NCBI RefSeq assembly: GCF_024346135.1
Contig: NZ_JAGQCJ010000002.1
Coordinates: 167,372-231,371, forward strand
From: Cyanobium sp. CH-040
GTDB lineage: Bacteria; Cyanobacteriota; Cyanobacteriia; PCC-6307; Cyanobiaceae
Direction: 5' to 3'
Length of the DNA stretch: 64,000 bases
Below, piece by piece: positions 8,376 to 19,000 of this stretch. How positions within the stretch are numbered: position 1 is the first letter of the stretch; the number at the start of each line of letters is the position of its first letter. Under the pieces are notes generated by a model. The model made no database searches, was not told the DNA's origin, and worked only from the letters and a program-made list of their open reading frames with translations. A program made the position numbers and the translations under genes.

Positions 8376-9355
8376 GGCCGCTCCTGCAGCGCCTCGGGCC
8401 GCAGCTGCCGCTCCATCAGCGAGCGGGCCACCGTCTCCACGGCGCTGCGCCCCTCGATCACCGCCACCACCTGTTCGCAGATCGGCAGGCTCCAGCCGTG
8501 GCGCACCGCCAGGGCCAGGGCGGCGCGGGCGGTGCGCGGCGCCTCCACCGTGGCGTCGATGCGGGTCAGGGCGGCCTCGATCCCCATGCCTTCGGCGAGC
8601 AGCAGGCCGCAGCGGTAGTTGCGGCTGAGGGGACTGGTGGCGGTGGCCAGCAGGTCACCGAGACCAGCCAGGCCGTAGAGGGTGGGGGGCTCTCCCCCCA
8701 GCCCCTCCAGCACCACCCCCATCTCGGCCAGGCCGCGGGTGAGCAGGGAGGCGCGCGCATTCGCGCCCAGGCGGAGCCCGTCGCACAGCCCCGCCGCCAG
8801 GGCCATCACGTTCTTGAGGGCGCCGGCCACCTCGGTGCCCAGGGGATCGTGGTTGGTGTACAGGCGCAGATTGCCGCCGCTCAGGCGCCGCTGCAGCGCG
8901 CCGGCCACGGCCTGGTCCTCGCAGGCCAGCACGCTGGCGGCCGGCAGCCCCTGGGCCAGCTCGGCGGCCAGATTGGGCCCGCTGAGCACGAGCGCGGGCG
9001 CGGCTGCCGGCAGCCCCTGCTGGCGCCAGATGCGGCTGGCGGTGGTGAGGCGCTCCGGATCCAGGCCCTTGGTGCAGCTGAGCAGCGGCAGGCCGGCAGG
9101 CCAGTGGGGAACGAGGGTTTCGGCCAGCGCCTCGACGCCGGCCATGGACACGGCCACGACCGCCAGATCGAGCTCCTGCAGCAGCCCTGCAGGGGCGGTG
9201 CCGTCGCGGCGGGACCAGGAACGGACCTGATGGCCCTGCCGTTCCCAGAGCTGGGCCAGGGTGCCGCCCCAGGCCCCGCGACCGAACACGGCGATGCGCA
9301 GGGGGGCGCGCTCGGGCATGGCGGTGAGCGGCTCGACGCGAGAGGTTGCCATCAT
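8372..9355 (-). CDS. gpsA: NAD(P)-dependent glycerol-3-phosphate dehydrogenase
   Basis: GpsA makes sn-glycerol 3-phosphate from dihydroxyacetone phosphate for phospholipid synthesis. The Rossmann motif IAVFGRGAWGGTLAQLW is at the N-terminus. The catalytic lysine region EVAGALKNVMALAAGLCDGL and the C-terminal substrate domain (LLTRGLAEM, GLAGLGDLLATATS) follow. The length of 327 is normal. ATG at 9355 is used, but ATG 9319 (MPERAPLRIAVFG) is equally plausible and would lengthen the divergent spacer to the SDR gene at 9361. It is first in a tightly overlapping minus-strand run. Confidence 0.93.
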   Translation of the reverse strand: MMATSRVEPLTAMPERAPLRIAVFGRGAWGGTLAQLWERQGHQVRSWSRRDGTAPAGLLQELDLAVVAVSMAGVEALAETLVPHWPAGLPLLSCTKGLDPERLTTASRIWRQQGLPAAAPALVLSGPNLAAELAQGLPAASVLACEDQAVAGALQRRLSGGNLRLYTNHDPLGTEVAGALKNVMALAAGLCDGLRLGANARASLLTRGLAEMGVVLEGLGGEPPTLYGLAGLGDLLATATSPLSRNYRCGLLLAEGMGIEAALTRIDATVEAPRTARAALALAVRHGWSLPICEQVVAVIEGRSAVETVARSLMERQLRPEALQERP

Positions 9356-9360
9356 GCGCC

Positions 9361-10161
9361 ATGCGCCCGACAGCTCCAGCGATGCCAGGCCTGCCCGCGG
9401 CTGCAGCGCTGACAGCCGAAACCCGCCTGGCCGACTGGCGGCTGAGCGACTGGCGGGGACGGGCCCTGGTGGTGGGCTGCGGCGGCATCGGCCGGGCCCT
9501 GCTCACGCTGCTGGCCGAGCGCTGCCCTCACCTGGAGCGGGTGGGCGCCAGCCGGCATCCGGCCGCCATGGCGGGGGTGACGATGCTGTCGGTGGATCTG
9601 GAGCGGGATGTCAGCCTCCAGCACCTCGCCGAGGAGCTCAGCGCAGGCCCCCCCCTGCGCCTGGTGATCCACACCGCGGGGCTGCTGCACGACGGAGACC
9701 TGAAGCCCGAGAAGCGCCTGGCCCAGGTGCGGCGCGCCCACCTGGAGCGCAGCTTCGCGGTGAATGCCTTCGCGCCGCTGCTGCTGGCCAAGGTAATCGA
9801 ACCCCTGCTGCCCCGGCAGGAGCCCTTCCACTTCGCCAGCCTCTCGGCGCGGGTGGGCAGCATCGGCGACAACCGCCTCGGCGGCTGGTACGCCTACCGG
9901 GCCGCCAAGGCGGCCCAGAACCAGCTGCTGCGCACCCTGGCGCTGGAATGGCAACGGCGGCTGCCGCTGGGCTGTGTGAGCCTTCTCCACCCCGGCACCA
10001 CCGCCACCGGCCTCTCGGCCCCCTTCCAGGCCAATGTGCCCCAGCAACGCCTGTTCAGCCCCGAGCGCGCGGCGGCCCAGCTGCTGGATGTGCTGGAACG
10101 GCGCAGCGCCCAGGAGAGCGGCGGCTTCTGGGCCTGGGACGGCGAGCCGATCCCCTGGTGA
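9361..10161 (+). CDS. Short-chain dehydrogenase/reductase (C-factor-like)
   Basis: This 266-residue SDR has the nucleotide-binding glycine motif VVGCGGIGRALLTLLAE around residues 30-50 and the IHTAGLLHDG segment after strand beta 4. The catalytic pair sits in WYAYRAAKAAQNQLL (YxxxK), preceded by the serine of SLSARVGS. This is the classical tetrad arrangement. It resembles CsgA-like single-domain SDRs; the substrate is unknown. ATG 9361 is preferred over an upstream in-frame TTG. It is divergent from gpsA with almost no spacer and convergent with the DUF2237 gene. Confidence 0.82.
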   Translation: MRPTAPAMPGLPAAAALTAETRLADWRLSDWRGRALVVGCGGIGRALLTLLAERCPHLERVGASRHPAAMAGVTMLSVDLERDVSLQHLAEELSAGPPLRLVIHTAGLLHDGDLKPEKRLAQVRRAHLERSFAVNAFAPLLLAKVIEPLLPRQEPFHFASLSARVGSIGDNRLGGWYAYRAAKAAQNQLLRTLALEWQRRLPLGCVSLLHPGTTATGLSAPFQANVPQQRLFSPERAAAQLLDVLERRSAQESGGFWAWDGEPIPW

Positions 10162-10170
10162 ACCCCTGAT

Positions 10171-10548
10171 TCAGGCGGCGTGCTGACGCAGCACCTCCAG
10201 GGGGATCACCTCAAGGGTGCTCGCTTCGGTGGCCGCCAGCCGCACCGGCGGGGCCATGCCGTCCTCGTAGGCCTCCAGCCAGCGGGGGGCGCAGACACAC
10301 CAGTGATCCCCCGGTCTGAGGCCAGGAAAGCCGTACTGCGGCGCCGGGGTGGAGAGATCGTTGCCCTGGGCCCGGCTGTAGCTGAGGAAGGCCTCGTTCA
10401 CCACGCAGCACACGGTGTGGCGGCCGAGGTCGGCTCCGTTGGTGCGGCAGCTGCCATCGCGGAACCAGCCCGTCATCGGCTCACAGCTGCAGAGCTCCAG
10501 GGGCTCACCGAGCACGTTGAGCGCCGGGGTGGTGAGGGACTCGGCCAT
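10171..10548 (-). CDS. DUF2237 family protein
   Basis: A 125-residue Cys-rich protein matching the DUF2237 pattern: ALNVLGEPLELCS, then MTGWFRDGSCRTNGADLGRH, VCCVVNEAFLSYSRAQGNDL and GDHWCVCAPRWLEA. Function is unknown across bacteria; the several conserved cysteines suggest metal or redox involvement, which is only inference. ATG 10548 is chosen over the long open frame reaching 10716 because family similarity begins at about that residue. Confidence 0.85.
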   Translation of the reverse strand: MAESLTTPALNVLGEPLELCSCEPMTGWFRDGSCRTNGADLGRHTVCCVVNEAFLSYSRAQGNDLSTPAPQYGFPGLRPGDHWCVCAPRWLEAYEDGMAPPVRLAATEASTLEVIPLEVLRQHAA

Positions 10549-10699
10549 GGAACGCAGTGAGGGCAGGCACCAGTCTGCTGAGCCCGCCGGGGGATCGGAA
10601 CCGGGAACAAACCGGGCCGGAGAGGTTGACGGATTCCGGGGGTGAGGCGTTAAAGATCGGTTGTCGCGTCCCACCCATCGTTCTGCGCGCCACCCCTTC

Positions 10700-10927
10700 A
10701 TGAGCTGGGAATTCACCGAAGACGCGGCCTTTCTGGCCCTCTGCGACGCCTACAAGGAAAGCGGTGAACCCTCCGCCATGGAGTTCCTGGCCCATGGCGA
10801 AGGGGCCTTCCACTTTCAGGAACTGACCCAGAACGCCGCCGGTGAGGGCATCGACCTGAGCGATTCCGACGACCTCGAGGAGTTCCAGCAGGAGGTGATC
10901 GACGCGATGGAGGAGATGTGCAGCTGA
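10700..10927 (+). CDS. Small acidic protein of unknown function
   Basis: A 75-residue, strongly acidic protein (many Asp/Glu, DLSDSDDLEEF near the middle) starting MSWEFTEDAAFLALCDAYKE. No recognised domain. ATG 10700 is preferred to an upstream in-frame alternative at 10661, which would add basic residues unlike the rest. A weak T/A-rich stretch (TTAAAGAT) around 10650 could be its promoter. It is convergent with the DUF4090-like gene, 13 bases away. Confidence 0.65.
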   Translation: MSWEFTEDAAFLALCDAYKESGEPSAMEFLAHGEGAFHFQELTQNAAGEGIDLSDSDDLEEFQQEVIDAMEEMCS

Positions 10928-10940
10928 GGGCCTCCCGGTC

Positions 10941-11213
10941 TCAGCCGTAGAAGAAGGCGATCTCCTTGTCCTTGAGCCCATCCCAGCCGGCGGTCTTCAG
11001 GCGGGCGTCGAGGGTGGCCTGGTCGAAGTGCTTCGAGCCCGTCTTGACGATCCGGTTGCGCATCGACTTCTTGACGCCGCTGCGGGCACGCTGGCGCTCC
11101 AGATCCATCACCTCGTTGTAGAGGGCCAGCATTTCGGCGGGGATCGGTGTGCCGTCGAGGTCAAGGCCTGCCTGAATCGCCGCGTCGACGCCGTCGGGGC
11201 CTGCGATTGCCAT
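10941..11213 (-). CDS. Small cyanobacterial protein, probably DUF4090
   Basis: A 90-residue protein with the pattern VDAAIQAGLDLDGTPIP at the start, a basic middle (SGVKKSMRNRIVK), and the conserved-looking end AGWDGLKDKEIAFFYG. I recognise this as the cyanobacterial DUF4090 type, function unknown. A TAGCCT -10-like element lies 23 bases upstream of the ATG. It has no membrane segment or signal peptide. Confidence 0.75.
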   Translation of the reverse strand: MAIAGPDGVDAAIQAGLDLDGTPIPAEMLALYNEVMDLERQRARSGVKKSMRNRIVKTGSKHFDQATLDARLKTAGWDGLKDKEIAFFYG

Positions 11214-11236
11214 GGGGTGCGGGGTGGGGCACGGCC

Positions 11237-11242
11237 AGGCTA
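11237..11242 (-). promoter_or_regulatory. TAGCCT -10-like element upstream of the DUF4090-like gene
   Basis: TAGCCT on the minus strand, 23 bases before the ATG at 11213. It is one of a set of TAGNNT elements found at similar positions in this window. Confidence 0.4.
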
Positions 11243-11264
11243 GGGCTGGGCCCCGGCGGGCTGC

Positions 11265-14200
11265 TCAGGCGCTGAAGTAGCGGGCCTGGCTGTGCAGGGC
11301 CACCAGGGCGGTGGTGCTCTGCTCCGGGTGCAGCTGCTCGCTCTCGTCCATGCTCAGGCCGATGCGCTCGGCCCCCAGCCAGACGAGCTGCTGGCGGGAG
11401 TCGCCCACGTTGGGGCAGGCGGGGTAGCCGAAGGAGTAGCGGCTGCCGCGGTAGCGCTGGGCCAGCACATCGCGCAGGGCGATGGCGGCGGGGTCGGCGT
11501 GGCCGAGCTCACGGCGGATGCGGGCGTGGGTCCACTCCGCCAGGGCCTCGGCCATCTGCACCGCCAGGCCGTGGAAGTAGAGGTAGTCGCTGTACTGGTC
11601 GGCGGCGAACAGCTGCTGGGCGAAGATCGAGGCCTGCTCGCCCATGGTCACGGCCTGCATGGGGATCACATCCGTGGGCCGCAGCCCGCCATCGGACGCC
11701 GGCTCCAGGTCGCGGTAGAAATCGGCGATGCAGTAGCGGTTGCCGGACCGCTGGCGGGGCAGCTCGAAGCGGCCCAGCTCGCTGCCGGCGTCGCCTGGCA
11801 CGGCGCCAGCGGCCATGCCCTGAGGGTCGAACAGCACCACGGCATTGCCCGTGCGGCCGCAGGGGAAGTAGCCGTAGGCCACCCGCGGCCTGAGCAACTG
11901 CTCGCGCAGGCAGCGCTCCATCCACTGCTGCAGCACCGGCTCGGCCTTCTCGGCCAGCATCGCCTCGTAGTCGGCCCGCGACTGCTGCTGGCTCTTGCGC
12001 AGCTGCCACTGGCCGGCGAACAGGGCATTGCGATCCAGGTAGGCGAACACCTCCTGCAGGTCGATCTCGGCCTCCGTGAGCACCCGGCTGCCCCAGAAGG
12101 GGGGCGTGAGCGCCGGTTGCTCGGGCACGGCCTCGGAGCGCTGGTCGTTGGGGCCTGAGGCAGCCGCAGCGGGCGGGCTGCCATCGGCGGCGCTGGCCTC
12201 GCTGGCGGCTTCACCCCCGGCCTCGGAGCCGGCTGCACCGGATGCCTCGGTGCTGGACTCACCGGCCTCGGACTCGCCGCGATCGGTCAGGCCGAGACCA
12301 TCGGGAGCTCCGTCGAGGAAGCCCCGGTGATCGTCCCAGCTGCCGGCCGCCTTGGCTTCCATCAGGGCATCCATGAAGCGCAGATCGGCGAAGGCGTCGC
12401 GCCCGTAGATCACCTGGCCCGTGTAGGCCGCTCGGCAGTCGCCGTTCACGAAGCGGGGGGTGAGGGCGGCCCCGCCGAGGATCACCGGCACTGCGATACC
12501 CGCTGCATTGAAGGCCTCCAGGTTGTCCTTCATGAAGGCGGTGGATTTCACCAGCAGGCCACTCATGGCGATGCAGTCGGCCTGGTGCTCCCGCTGGGCC
12601 TCGATGATCGCCTCGCAGCTCTGCTTGATGCCCAGATTGATCACCTCATAGCCATTGTTGGTGAGGATGATGTCCACGAGATTCTTGCCGATGTCGTGCA
12701 CATCGCCCTTGACCGTGGCGATCAGAAACTTGCCTTTCGCCGAGCTCTCTCCCTCCACCTTCTCCATGTGGGGTTCGAGGTGGGCCACGGCGGCCTTCAT
12801 CGTCTCGGCGCTCTGCAGCACGAAGGGCAGCTGCATCTGGCCGCTGCCGAACAGCTCGCCCACCACCTTCATGCCATCGAGCAGGAAGGTGTTGATGATC
12901 TGCAGCGGCGGATAGTTCTGCAGCGCCTCATCGAGGGCCGGCTCCAGGCCGATGCGTTCGCCGTCGATGATGTGCTGCTTGAGCCGCTCCTCGATCGGCA
13001 GATCGGCCAGAGATGGACCGGAGGCGCGGGCCTCCTTGGCGCTCACCCCCTCAAACAGGCTGGTGAGGGCGGTGAGCGGGTCGTAGGTGCAGATCGCGCC
13101 CGGTTCCTCGCTCTCGAAGCGGCGCCGGTCGTGGATCAGATCCAGGCACACCTGCTGGTGCTCCTCGCTGATCTTCGCCAGGGGCAGGATCTTGGCCGGG
13201 CTCACGATCGCCGCGTCCATGCCGGCCCGGCAGCACTCGTGCAGGAACACCGAATTGAGCACGATGCGGGCCGCCGGCGAGAGCCCGAAGCTCACATTGC
13301 TCACCCCCAGCACCACATGCACCCCCGGGAGGCGCTCGCGGATCATGCGGATGGCCTCGACGGTGGCGGCACCGTTGAGCCGGTCCTCCTCGATGCCGGT
13401 GGAGATCGGCAGGGCCAGGGGGTCGTAGAAGAGTTCGCGGGCGGGAATGCCGAATTCCAGGGCGTCGCGGTAGGCGCGCTGGGCGATGGCGAATTTCTTC
13501 TCGGCCGTGCGGGCCATGCCCTCCTCGTCGATGGTGCCGATCACCACACCGGCGCCGTAATCGCGGGCCAGTTCCAGCACCTTGAAAAAGCGCTCCGGCC
13601 CGTCCTCGTAGTTGGTGGAGTTGAGCAGGCACTTGCCGCCGGCCACCTTCAGGCCGGCCTCCATCTTCTGCCACTCGGTGGAGTCGAGCATCAGCGGCAG
13701 GTTCACGTTGGTGACCAGCCGGCTCACCAGTTCGTGCATGTCGCGCTCGCCATCGCGCCCCACGTAGTCGACGTTGACGTCGAGCACATGGGCGTTCTCC
13801 TTCACCTGTCCGCGGGCCACGGCCACCAGGCCATCCCAGTCTTCTTCCGCCAGCAGCTCGCGCACCTTCCTGCTGCCGCTGGCATTGAGCCGCTCGCCGA
13901 TGATCAGGAAGGAGTTGTCCTGGTGGTAGGGCGTGGTGGCGTAGATCGAGGCGGCCGCCGGCTCCATGTTCAGGCTGGGGCGGGGATCGGCCAAAGCATC
14001 TGCCGAAGGGGGCTCAGCTTGCGCAGCAGCGCCTCGCACCGGCCGTGCGGCCGGCTTCATCTCTGCAGCCAGCTCGGCCAGGGCGCCGATGTGGGCGGGC
14101 GTGGTGCCGCAGCAGCCGCCGATCACCTGCACGCCGAGGTCTTCGACGAAGTGCAGCAGCTGCATCTTCATCTCGAGGGGCGTGAGCCGGTAGTGGGCCA

Positions 14201-15041
14201 CGCCGCCGATGTTCTCCGGCAGGCCGGCGTTGGGGATGCAGCTCACCACGAACGGACTGTGCTCGCTCAGGTAGCGGATGTGCTCCTTCATCTGCTCCGG
14301 CCCGGTGGCGCAGTTGAGGCCGAGCACGTCGATCGGGAACGGCTCCAGGATCGCCAGCGCCGCGGCGATGTCCGAGCCCACCAGCATCGTGCCGGTGGTC
14401 TCCATGGTGATGCTCACCATCAGCGGCCGGCGCTGACCGGTGCGGCTGAAGGCGGCCTCGATCCCCTGCAGCGCCGCCTTGATCTGCAGCACGTCCTGGC
14501 AGGTCTCGACGATGAACAGATCCACGTCGCCCGCCAGCAGACCCTCGGCCTGCTCGGCGAAGGAGGCCTTCATGGTGTCGAAGTCCACGTGGCCGAGGGT
14601 CGGCAGCTTGGTGGTGGGGCCCATCGAGCCGGCCACGAATCGGGGCTTCTCGGCGGTGGAGAAGGCGTCGGCCATCTCCCGGGCCAGCTCGGCGGCCCGC
14701 TTGTTGATGGCGAAGGCCTGGTCGGCGATGTCGTATTCGGCCAGCACCAGGGAGGTGGCGCCGAAGGTGTCGGTCTCGATCACATCGGCGCCCACCTCAA
14801 GGAACTGGCGGTGCACGGCCTGCACCGCATCCGGGCGGGTGAACACCAGGTGCTCGTTGCAGCCCTCCAGCGCCGCACCGCCGAAGTCCTCGGCCGTGAG
14901 ATCCATCTGCTGCAGGGAGGTGCCGGTGGCGCCGTCGAACACCAGCACGGGCCGATCCGGGGCGTGCAGCCGCTCCAGGAACGGCATCCGGGTGGAGGCG
15001 GACGGGCCGGTGGTGGAAGCCGGAGCGGTGCTGCTGGCCAT
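11265..15041 (-). CDS. metH: Cobalamin-dependent methionine synthase
   Basis: MetH methylates homocysteine using methyl-cobalamin and methyltetrahydrofolate. All four modules are present in 1258 residues: homocysteine domain with zinc ligands in GLNCATGP and [14 protein letters not shown] (near residue 311); pterin-binding domain ([19 protein letters not shown]); B12 domain with [21 protein letters not shown] (histidine ligand near 779); and the reactivation domain ending [14 protein letters not shown]. Between the B12 and reactivation domains, about residues 904-977 are an Ala/Ser/Glu/Gly low-complexity insert. The ATG shares one base with the ilvE stop (TGATG), so the two are co-translated. 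The cobalamin gene cobN lies just beyond ilvE. Confidence 0.96.
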   Translation of the reverse strand: MASSTAPASTTGPSASTRMPFLERLHAPDRPVLVFDGATGTSLQQMDLTAEDFGGAALEGCNEHLVFTRPDAVQAVHRQFLEVGADVIETDTFGATSLVLAEYDIADQAFAINKRAAELAREMADAFSTAEKPRFVAGSMGPTTKLPTLGHVDFDTMKASFAEQAEGLLAGDVDLFIVETCQDVLQIKAALQGIEAAFSRTGQRRPLMVSITMETTGTMLVGSDIAAALAILEPFPIDVLGLNCATGPEQMKEHIRYLSEHSPFVVSCIPNAGLPENIGGVAHYRLTPLEMKMQLLHFVEDLGVQVIGGCCGTTPAHIGALAELAAEMKPAARPVRGAAAQAEPPSADALADPRPSLNMEPAAASIYATTPYHQDNSFLIIGERLNASGSRKVRELLAEEDWDGLVAVARGQVKENAHVLDVNVDYVGRDGERDMHELVSRLVTNVNLPLMLDSTEWQKMEAGLKVAGGKCLLNSTNYEDGPERFFKVLELARDYGAGVVIGTIDEEGMARTAEKKFAIAQRAYRDALEFGIPARELFYDPLALPISTGIEEDRLNGAATVEAIRMIRERLPGVHVVLGVSNVSFGLSPAARIVLNSVFLHECCRAGMDAAIVSPAKILPLAKISEEHQQVCLDLIHDRRRFESEEPGAICTYDPLTALTSLFEGVSAKEARASGPSLADLPIEERLKQHIIDGERIGLEPALDEALQNYPPLQIINTFLLDGMKVVGELFGSGQMQLPFVLQSAETMKAAVAHLEPHMEKVEGESSAKGKFLIATVKGDVHDIGKNLVDIILTNNGYEVINLGIKQSCEAIIEAQREHQADCIAMSGLLVKSTAFMKDNLEAFNAAGIAVPVILGGAALTPRFVNGDCRAAYTGQVIYGRDAFADLRFMDALMEAKAAGSWDDHRGFLDGAPDGLGLTDRGESEAGESSTEASGAAGSEAGGEAASEASAADGSPPAAAASGPNDQRSEAVPEQPALTPPFWGSRVLTEAEIDLQEVFAYLDRNALFAGQWQLRKSQQQSRADYEAMLAEKAEPVLQQWMERCLREQLLRPRVAYGYFPCGRTGNAVVLFDPQGMAAGAVPGDAGSELGRFELPRQRSGNRYCIADFYRDLEPASDGGLRPTDVIPMQAVTMGEQASIFAQQLFAADQYSDYLYFHGLAVQMAEALAEWTHARIRRELGHADPAAIALRDVLAQRYRGSRYSFGYPACPNVGDSRQQLVWLGAERIGLSMDESEQLHPEQSTTALVALHSQARYFSA

Positions 15042-15958
15042 CAGCCGTCGAGACGAACGCGCGTCACCCAGTGGTCATAGGCGGGATCACGGCCCTCCGT
15101 GATCGCCGTCAGGCGCTCGCGGATGCGGGCCATCACCGGCCGCTCCACGGCCAGGTCGGTGGCTTCGATCCGGCGCACCGGCGTGACCTTGGCGGCCGTG
15201 CCGCTGAGGAACACCTCGTCGGCGATGAACAGCTCGCTCTTGTCCACGGGACGCTCCACCACCTCGATGCCCATCGCGCGGGCCAGCTCGATCACGCTGG
15301 CGCGGGTGATGCCCTCGAGGATGTCCTGATCCACTCCCGGGGTGATCAGCACGCCGTCGCGCACGATGAACAGGTTCATGCCGCTGGCCTCACTCACCTT
15401 GCCACGGCTGTTCATCAGGATCGCCTCGTCGAAGCCGCTCTTCACGGCCTCGGTCTTGGCCAGGGAACTGGTGATGTAGGCGCCGGTGATCTTGCCGCGC
15501 AAGGGCAGGGAACGGTCTTCCTGGCGGATCCAGGAACTGATGCGGCAGCTGACGCCATCGGGGGAGAGATAGTCGCCCAGTTCGATGCCGTAGATCAGGA
15601 AATCGGTCTCGATGTTGTGCAGCCGCGGCGCGATTCCGAGATCACTGGTCCACACGAAGGGCCGCATGTACACCGGACAGGTGGGCCTGTTCGCGCGCAG
15701 GAATTCGAGGATCGCGTGATGGATCGTGTCCTCGCTGAGCTCGGTGAGCAGCAGCCGGGCGCTCTGACTCAGCCGGCGGGCGTGGCGGTCGGCGCGGAAC
15801 AGCAGGATCTCGTTGGGGTCGGCGGGGTTGGGCAGGGCGCGCATGCCGCCGAAGGCCCCGGTGCCGTAGTGCAGCGCATGGGTGGCCACCGAGAGGGTGG
15901 CGTCCTCGAAGCGCACGCAGCGGCCATCGAACCAGGCGTAGGGGAGGAACTGGTGCAT
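15041..15958 (-). CDS. ilvE: Branched-chain amino acid aminotransferase
   Basis: A 305-residue fold-type IV PLP aminotransferase that makes Leu, Ile and Val from their keto acids. The N-terminal [23 protein letters not shown] pattern (quoted to ALHY as the family hallmark) is followed by [11 protein letters not shown]. The PLP lysine is K156 in [13 protein letters not shown], and the cofactor phosphate-binding region [11 protein letters not shown] and [15 protein letters not shown] complete the family signature. The length is typical. It is the first gene of an ilvE-metH pair and diverges from cobN across 64 bases. Confidence 0.93.
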   Translation of the reverse strand: MHQFLPYAWFDGRCVRFEDATLSVATHALHYGTGAFGGMRALPNPADPNEILLFRADRHARRLSQSARLLLTELSEDTIHHAILEFLRANRPTCPVYMRPFVWTSDLGIAPRLHNIETDFLIYGIELGDYLSPDGVSCRISSWIRQEDRSLPLRGKITGAYITSSLAKTEAVKSGFDEAILMNSRGKVSEASGMNLFIVRDGVLITPGVDQDILEGITRASVIELARAMGIEVVERPVDKSELFIADEVFLSGTAAKVTPVRRIEATDLAVERPVMARIRERLTAITEGRDPAYDHWVTRVRLDG

Positions 15959-16022
15959 GGCGTGCGGCGCAGGCTGCAGGCGGGGGCCTCGATCTTCTCA
16001 CCGCACCCAGCAGGATGGGGCC

Positions 16023-19000
16023 ATGCACAGGCTGGCGTCGGTACCGGGAAGCGCGGCGGAGGCCGACGCGGGCGCCTTCGTGGAACAGCCGGCGGCCGAG
16101 GTGCTGCTGCTCACCAGCGCCGACACCGACCTGCTGATGCTGGAGGCGGTGCTGGAACGCGACCCCGCCCTGCTGGGCGCGGAGCTGCGCGGGTTGAACC
16201 TGGCGGCGCTGGCCCATCCGGCCGTGATCGACCACTACCTCAGCACCACCGTGGTGGCCGCCCGTGTGGTGGTGGTGCGCCTGCTCGGTGGACGCGGCCA
16301 CTGGAGTTACGGGCTGGAGCGGCTGCAGGCCTGGGCGGCCGTCGGAGCCGGGCGCCAGCTGCTGGTGCTGGCGGGCACGGCCGAGGACGAGGCCGCCCTG
16401 GCCAGCCTGAGCAGCGCGGATCCGCAGCTGGCGGTGGCCCTGGCCCGCTGCCTGCGGGTGGGTGGCCCGGAGAACGGGCGACGGCTGCTGGGCTGCCTGG
16501 CCGCGCTGCTGCGCGGCGAACGGCCCCAACCACCGCGGCCCAGCCCCCTGGCCGATCCCTGCCCCCACGACTGGCGGCAGGACCCCGGGCCGCGGGTGGG
16601 GGTGGTGGCCTACCGGGCCCTGCTGCAGGCCGGCGATCTGGACTGGATGGAGGCGGTGCTGGCGTCGCTGCGGACCCGGGGCCTGTGTCCGCGGGCCCTC
16701 TGGGTGAGCGGCCTGCGCGATCCGGTTGTGCAGCGTGGCGTGGCCGATCTGTTCGGGCGAGAAGAGGTGGAGGCGGTGCTCTGCTGCACCTCCTTCGCCT
16801 CGGTGCAGTTCGCTGAGGCCGGCCTGGGGGCGCCCCTCTGGGACGGCCTGGCGGTGCCGGTGCTGCAGCTGCTGTGCAGCAGCCAGTCCCGGGAGCGCTG
16901 GCAGGCCAGCAGCATCGGCCTGCCGCCCACCGACCTCACCCTGCAGGTTGCCCTGCCGGAGCTGGACGGACGCATCACCACCCGCATCGGCGCCTTCAAG
17001 GAATGCCGCGGGGCCAGCGCGCGGCTGGCGTCTGCCCTGCCCCGGCTGGAACCTGACCGGCAGCGGCTGGACTGGATCACTGCCCTCACCGCCAACTGGA
17101 TCCGCCTGCGCCGCACCCCGGCCGCCCGGCGGCGGGTTGCCCTGGTGCTGGCCAACTACCCCACCCGCAACAGCCGGCTGGCCAACGGCGTGGGCCTGGA
17201 CACCCCCGCCTCGGCCGCCGCCATGCTGCGCTGGCTTGCGGAAGCTGGCTACCGCCTCGACGGAGCTGAGGGCGGGGGGGCACCCGGGCTGCCGGCGGAC
17301 GGCGACGCCCTGATTCAGGCCCTGCTGGCGGGCCGCAGCAACGACCCGGAGAGCACGCACCGGCCGGCCCTCGACCATCTGACCCTGGACGTCTACCTCA
17401 GCTGGTACGGGCAGCTGCCCGAGGAGGGACGCCGGCGGCTGGAGGCGGTGTGGGGGCCACCGGAGGCGGACGCCGGCCTGGTGCCGGCGCCGGCCACGGG
17501 ACTGAGGCAGCCGGCCTTTCCGATCCAGGGCCTGCGCTTCGCTCAGGTGGTGCTGCTGATCCAGCCGGCGCGGGGCTATGACCGCGACCCGAGCCTCAGC
17601 TACCACGCCCCCGACCTGCCCCCCACCCACGCCTACCTGGCCGTCTACCTGTGGTTGCGGCGCAGCTTCGGGGCCGATGTGGTGGTGCATGTGGGCAAGC
17701 ACGGCAATCTCGAGTGGCTGCCGGGCAAGGGCCTGGGGCTCTCCGATCAGTGCTTTCCGGAGTGGGCGCTGGGCCCCCTGCCGCACCTCTATCCCTTCAT
17801 CGTCAACGACCCGGGGGAGGGCTCCCAGGCCAAGCGCCGCAGCCAGGCGGTCATCCTCGACCACCTCACCCCGCCCCTGGGCCGGGCGGGACTGCACGGC
17901 GAACTGCTGCAGCTCGAGGCCCTGCTGGACGAATACTGGGAGGCCGGCCAGCTGGGCAGTGCGGAGCGGGCGGCGGCGTTGCGCAGCACCCTGGCCCACC
18001 GCCTGACGGAGCTGGAACTGCCGCTGACCGCGGAGGCGGGGCTGGATGCCCGCCTGGACGCCGCCGACGGCTACCTGTGCGAACTCAAGGAAGCCCAGAT
18101 CCGCCTGGGGCTGCACACCTACGGCCACCTGCCGGAGCCGGAGCGCCTGGCCGAACTGCTGCTCTGTCTGGCGCGGCCGCCCCAGGCGGGTCTGCCTGGT
18201 CTCACCCAGGCGCTGGCCCGCGACCGCGGCCTGGAGCTGGATCCCTGGGCCGCGGGTGAGGAGGAGGTCCTGTCCCCGGAGGACCGCCGGCGCCTGGGAG
18301 GCGGGCGCAAGGTGGGCGACGCGGTGGGCCTGCTGGAGGCGGAGGGTCTGGCCCACTGCCGCAGCCTGCTGGCCCAGGCCGGCGTGAGCGCCCCCGGCTG
18401 GCCTTCAGGCGAGTCCTGTCGGTCCGGCGGCGGGCCGGCCCCCGTCCATCCGGAGGGAGCCTGCACGGCGCCGGTGCTGCGCCACATCCGCCAGGTGCTG
18501 GTGCCGCGGCTGCTGGCCTGCGGCCCGGCGGAGAAGGAGGCCTTGCTGGCGGGTCTGGAGGGACGGCGCATCGCCGCCGGCCCCGCCGGCGCGCCCACCC
18601 GCGGTCGGCCCGACCTGCTGCCCACGGGCCGCAATTTCTATTCGCTGGACCTCCGCGGTCTGCCCACCGAGGCCGCCTGGGACCTGGGACGGCGCAGCGC
18701 CGAGCTGCTGCTGGAGCTGCACCTGCAGGAGGAGGGGGAGCACCTGCGCACCCTGGCCCTCTCGGTGTGGGGCACGAGCACGATGCGCAACGGCGGCGAG
18801 GACATCGCCCAAGCCCTGGCCCTGCTGGGGGTGCGCCCGGTGTGGGACGGCCCCAGCCGGCGGTTGGTGGATCTGGAGGCGATTCCCCTGGGTCTGCTGG
18901 GGCGGCCGCGGGTGGACGTCACCCTGCGCATCTCCGGGCTGTTCCGTGACGCCTTCCCCCAGCTGGTGGGCTGGATGAACCGGGCCACCGCCCTGGTGGC

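Noticed and set aside
12327..15080. A 917-codon open frame on the plus strand opposite metH
   Set aside because: It mirrors the metH reading frame in high-G+C DNA. The translation is Gly/His/Gln/Ala-rich with no domain, while the minus strand encodes a complete MetH.
15642..18356. A 904-codon open frame opposite cobN
   Set aside because: Antisense to well-supported cobN and ilvE; no motifs.
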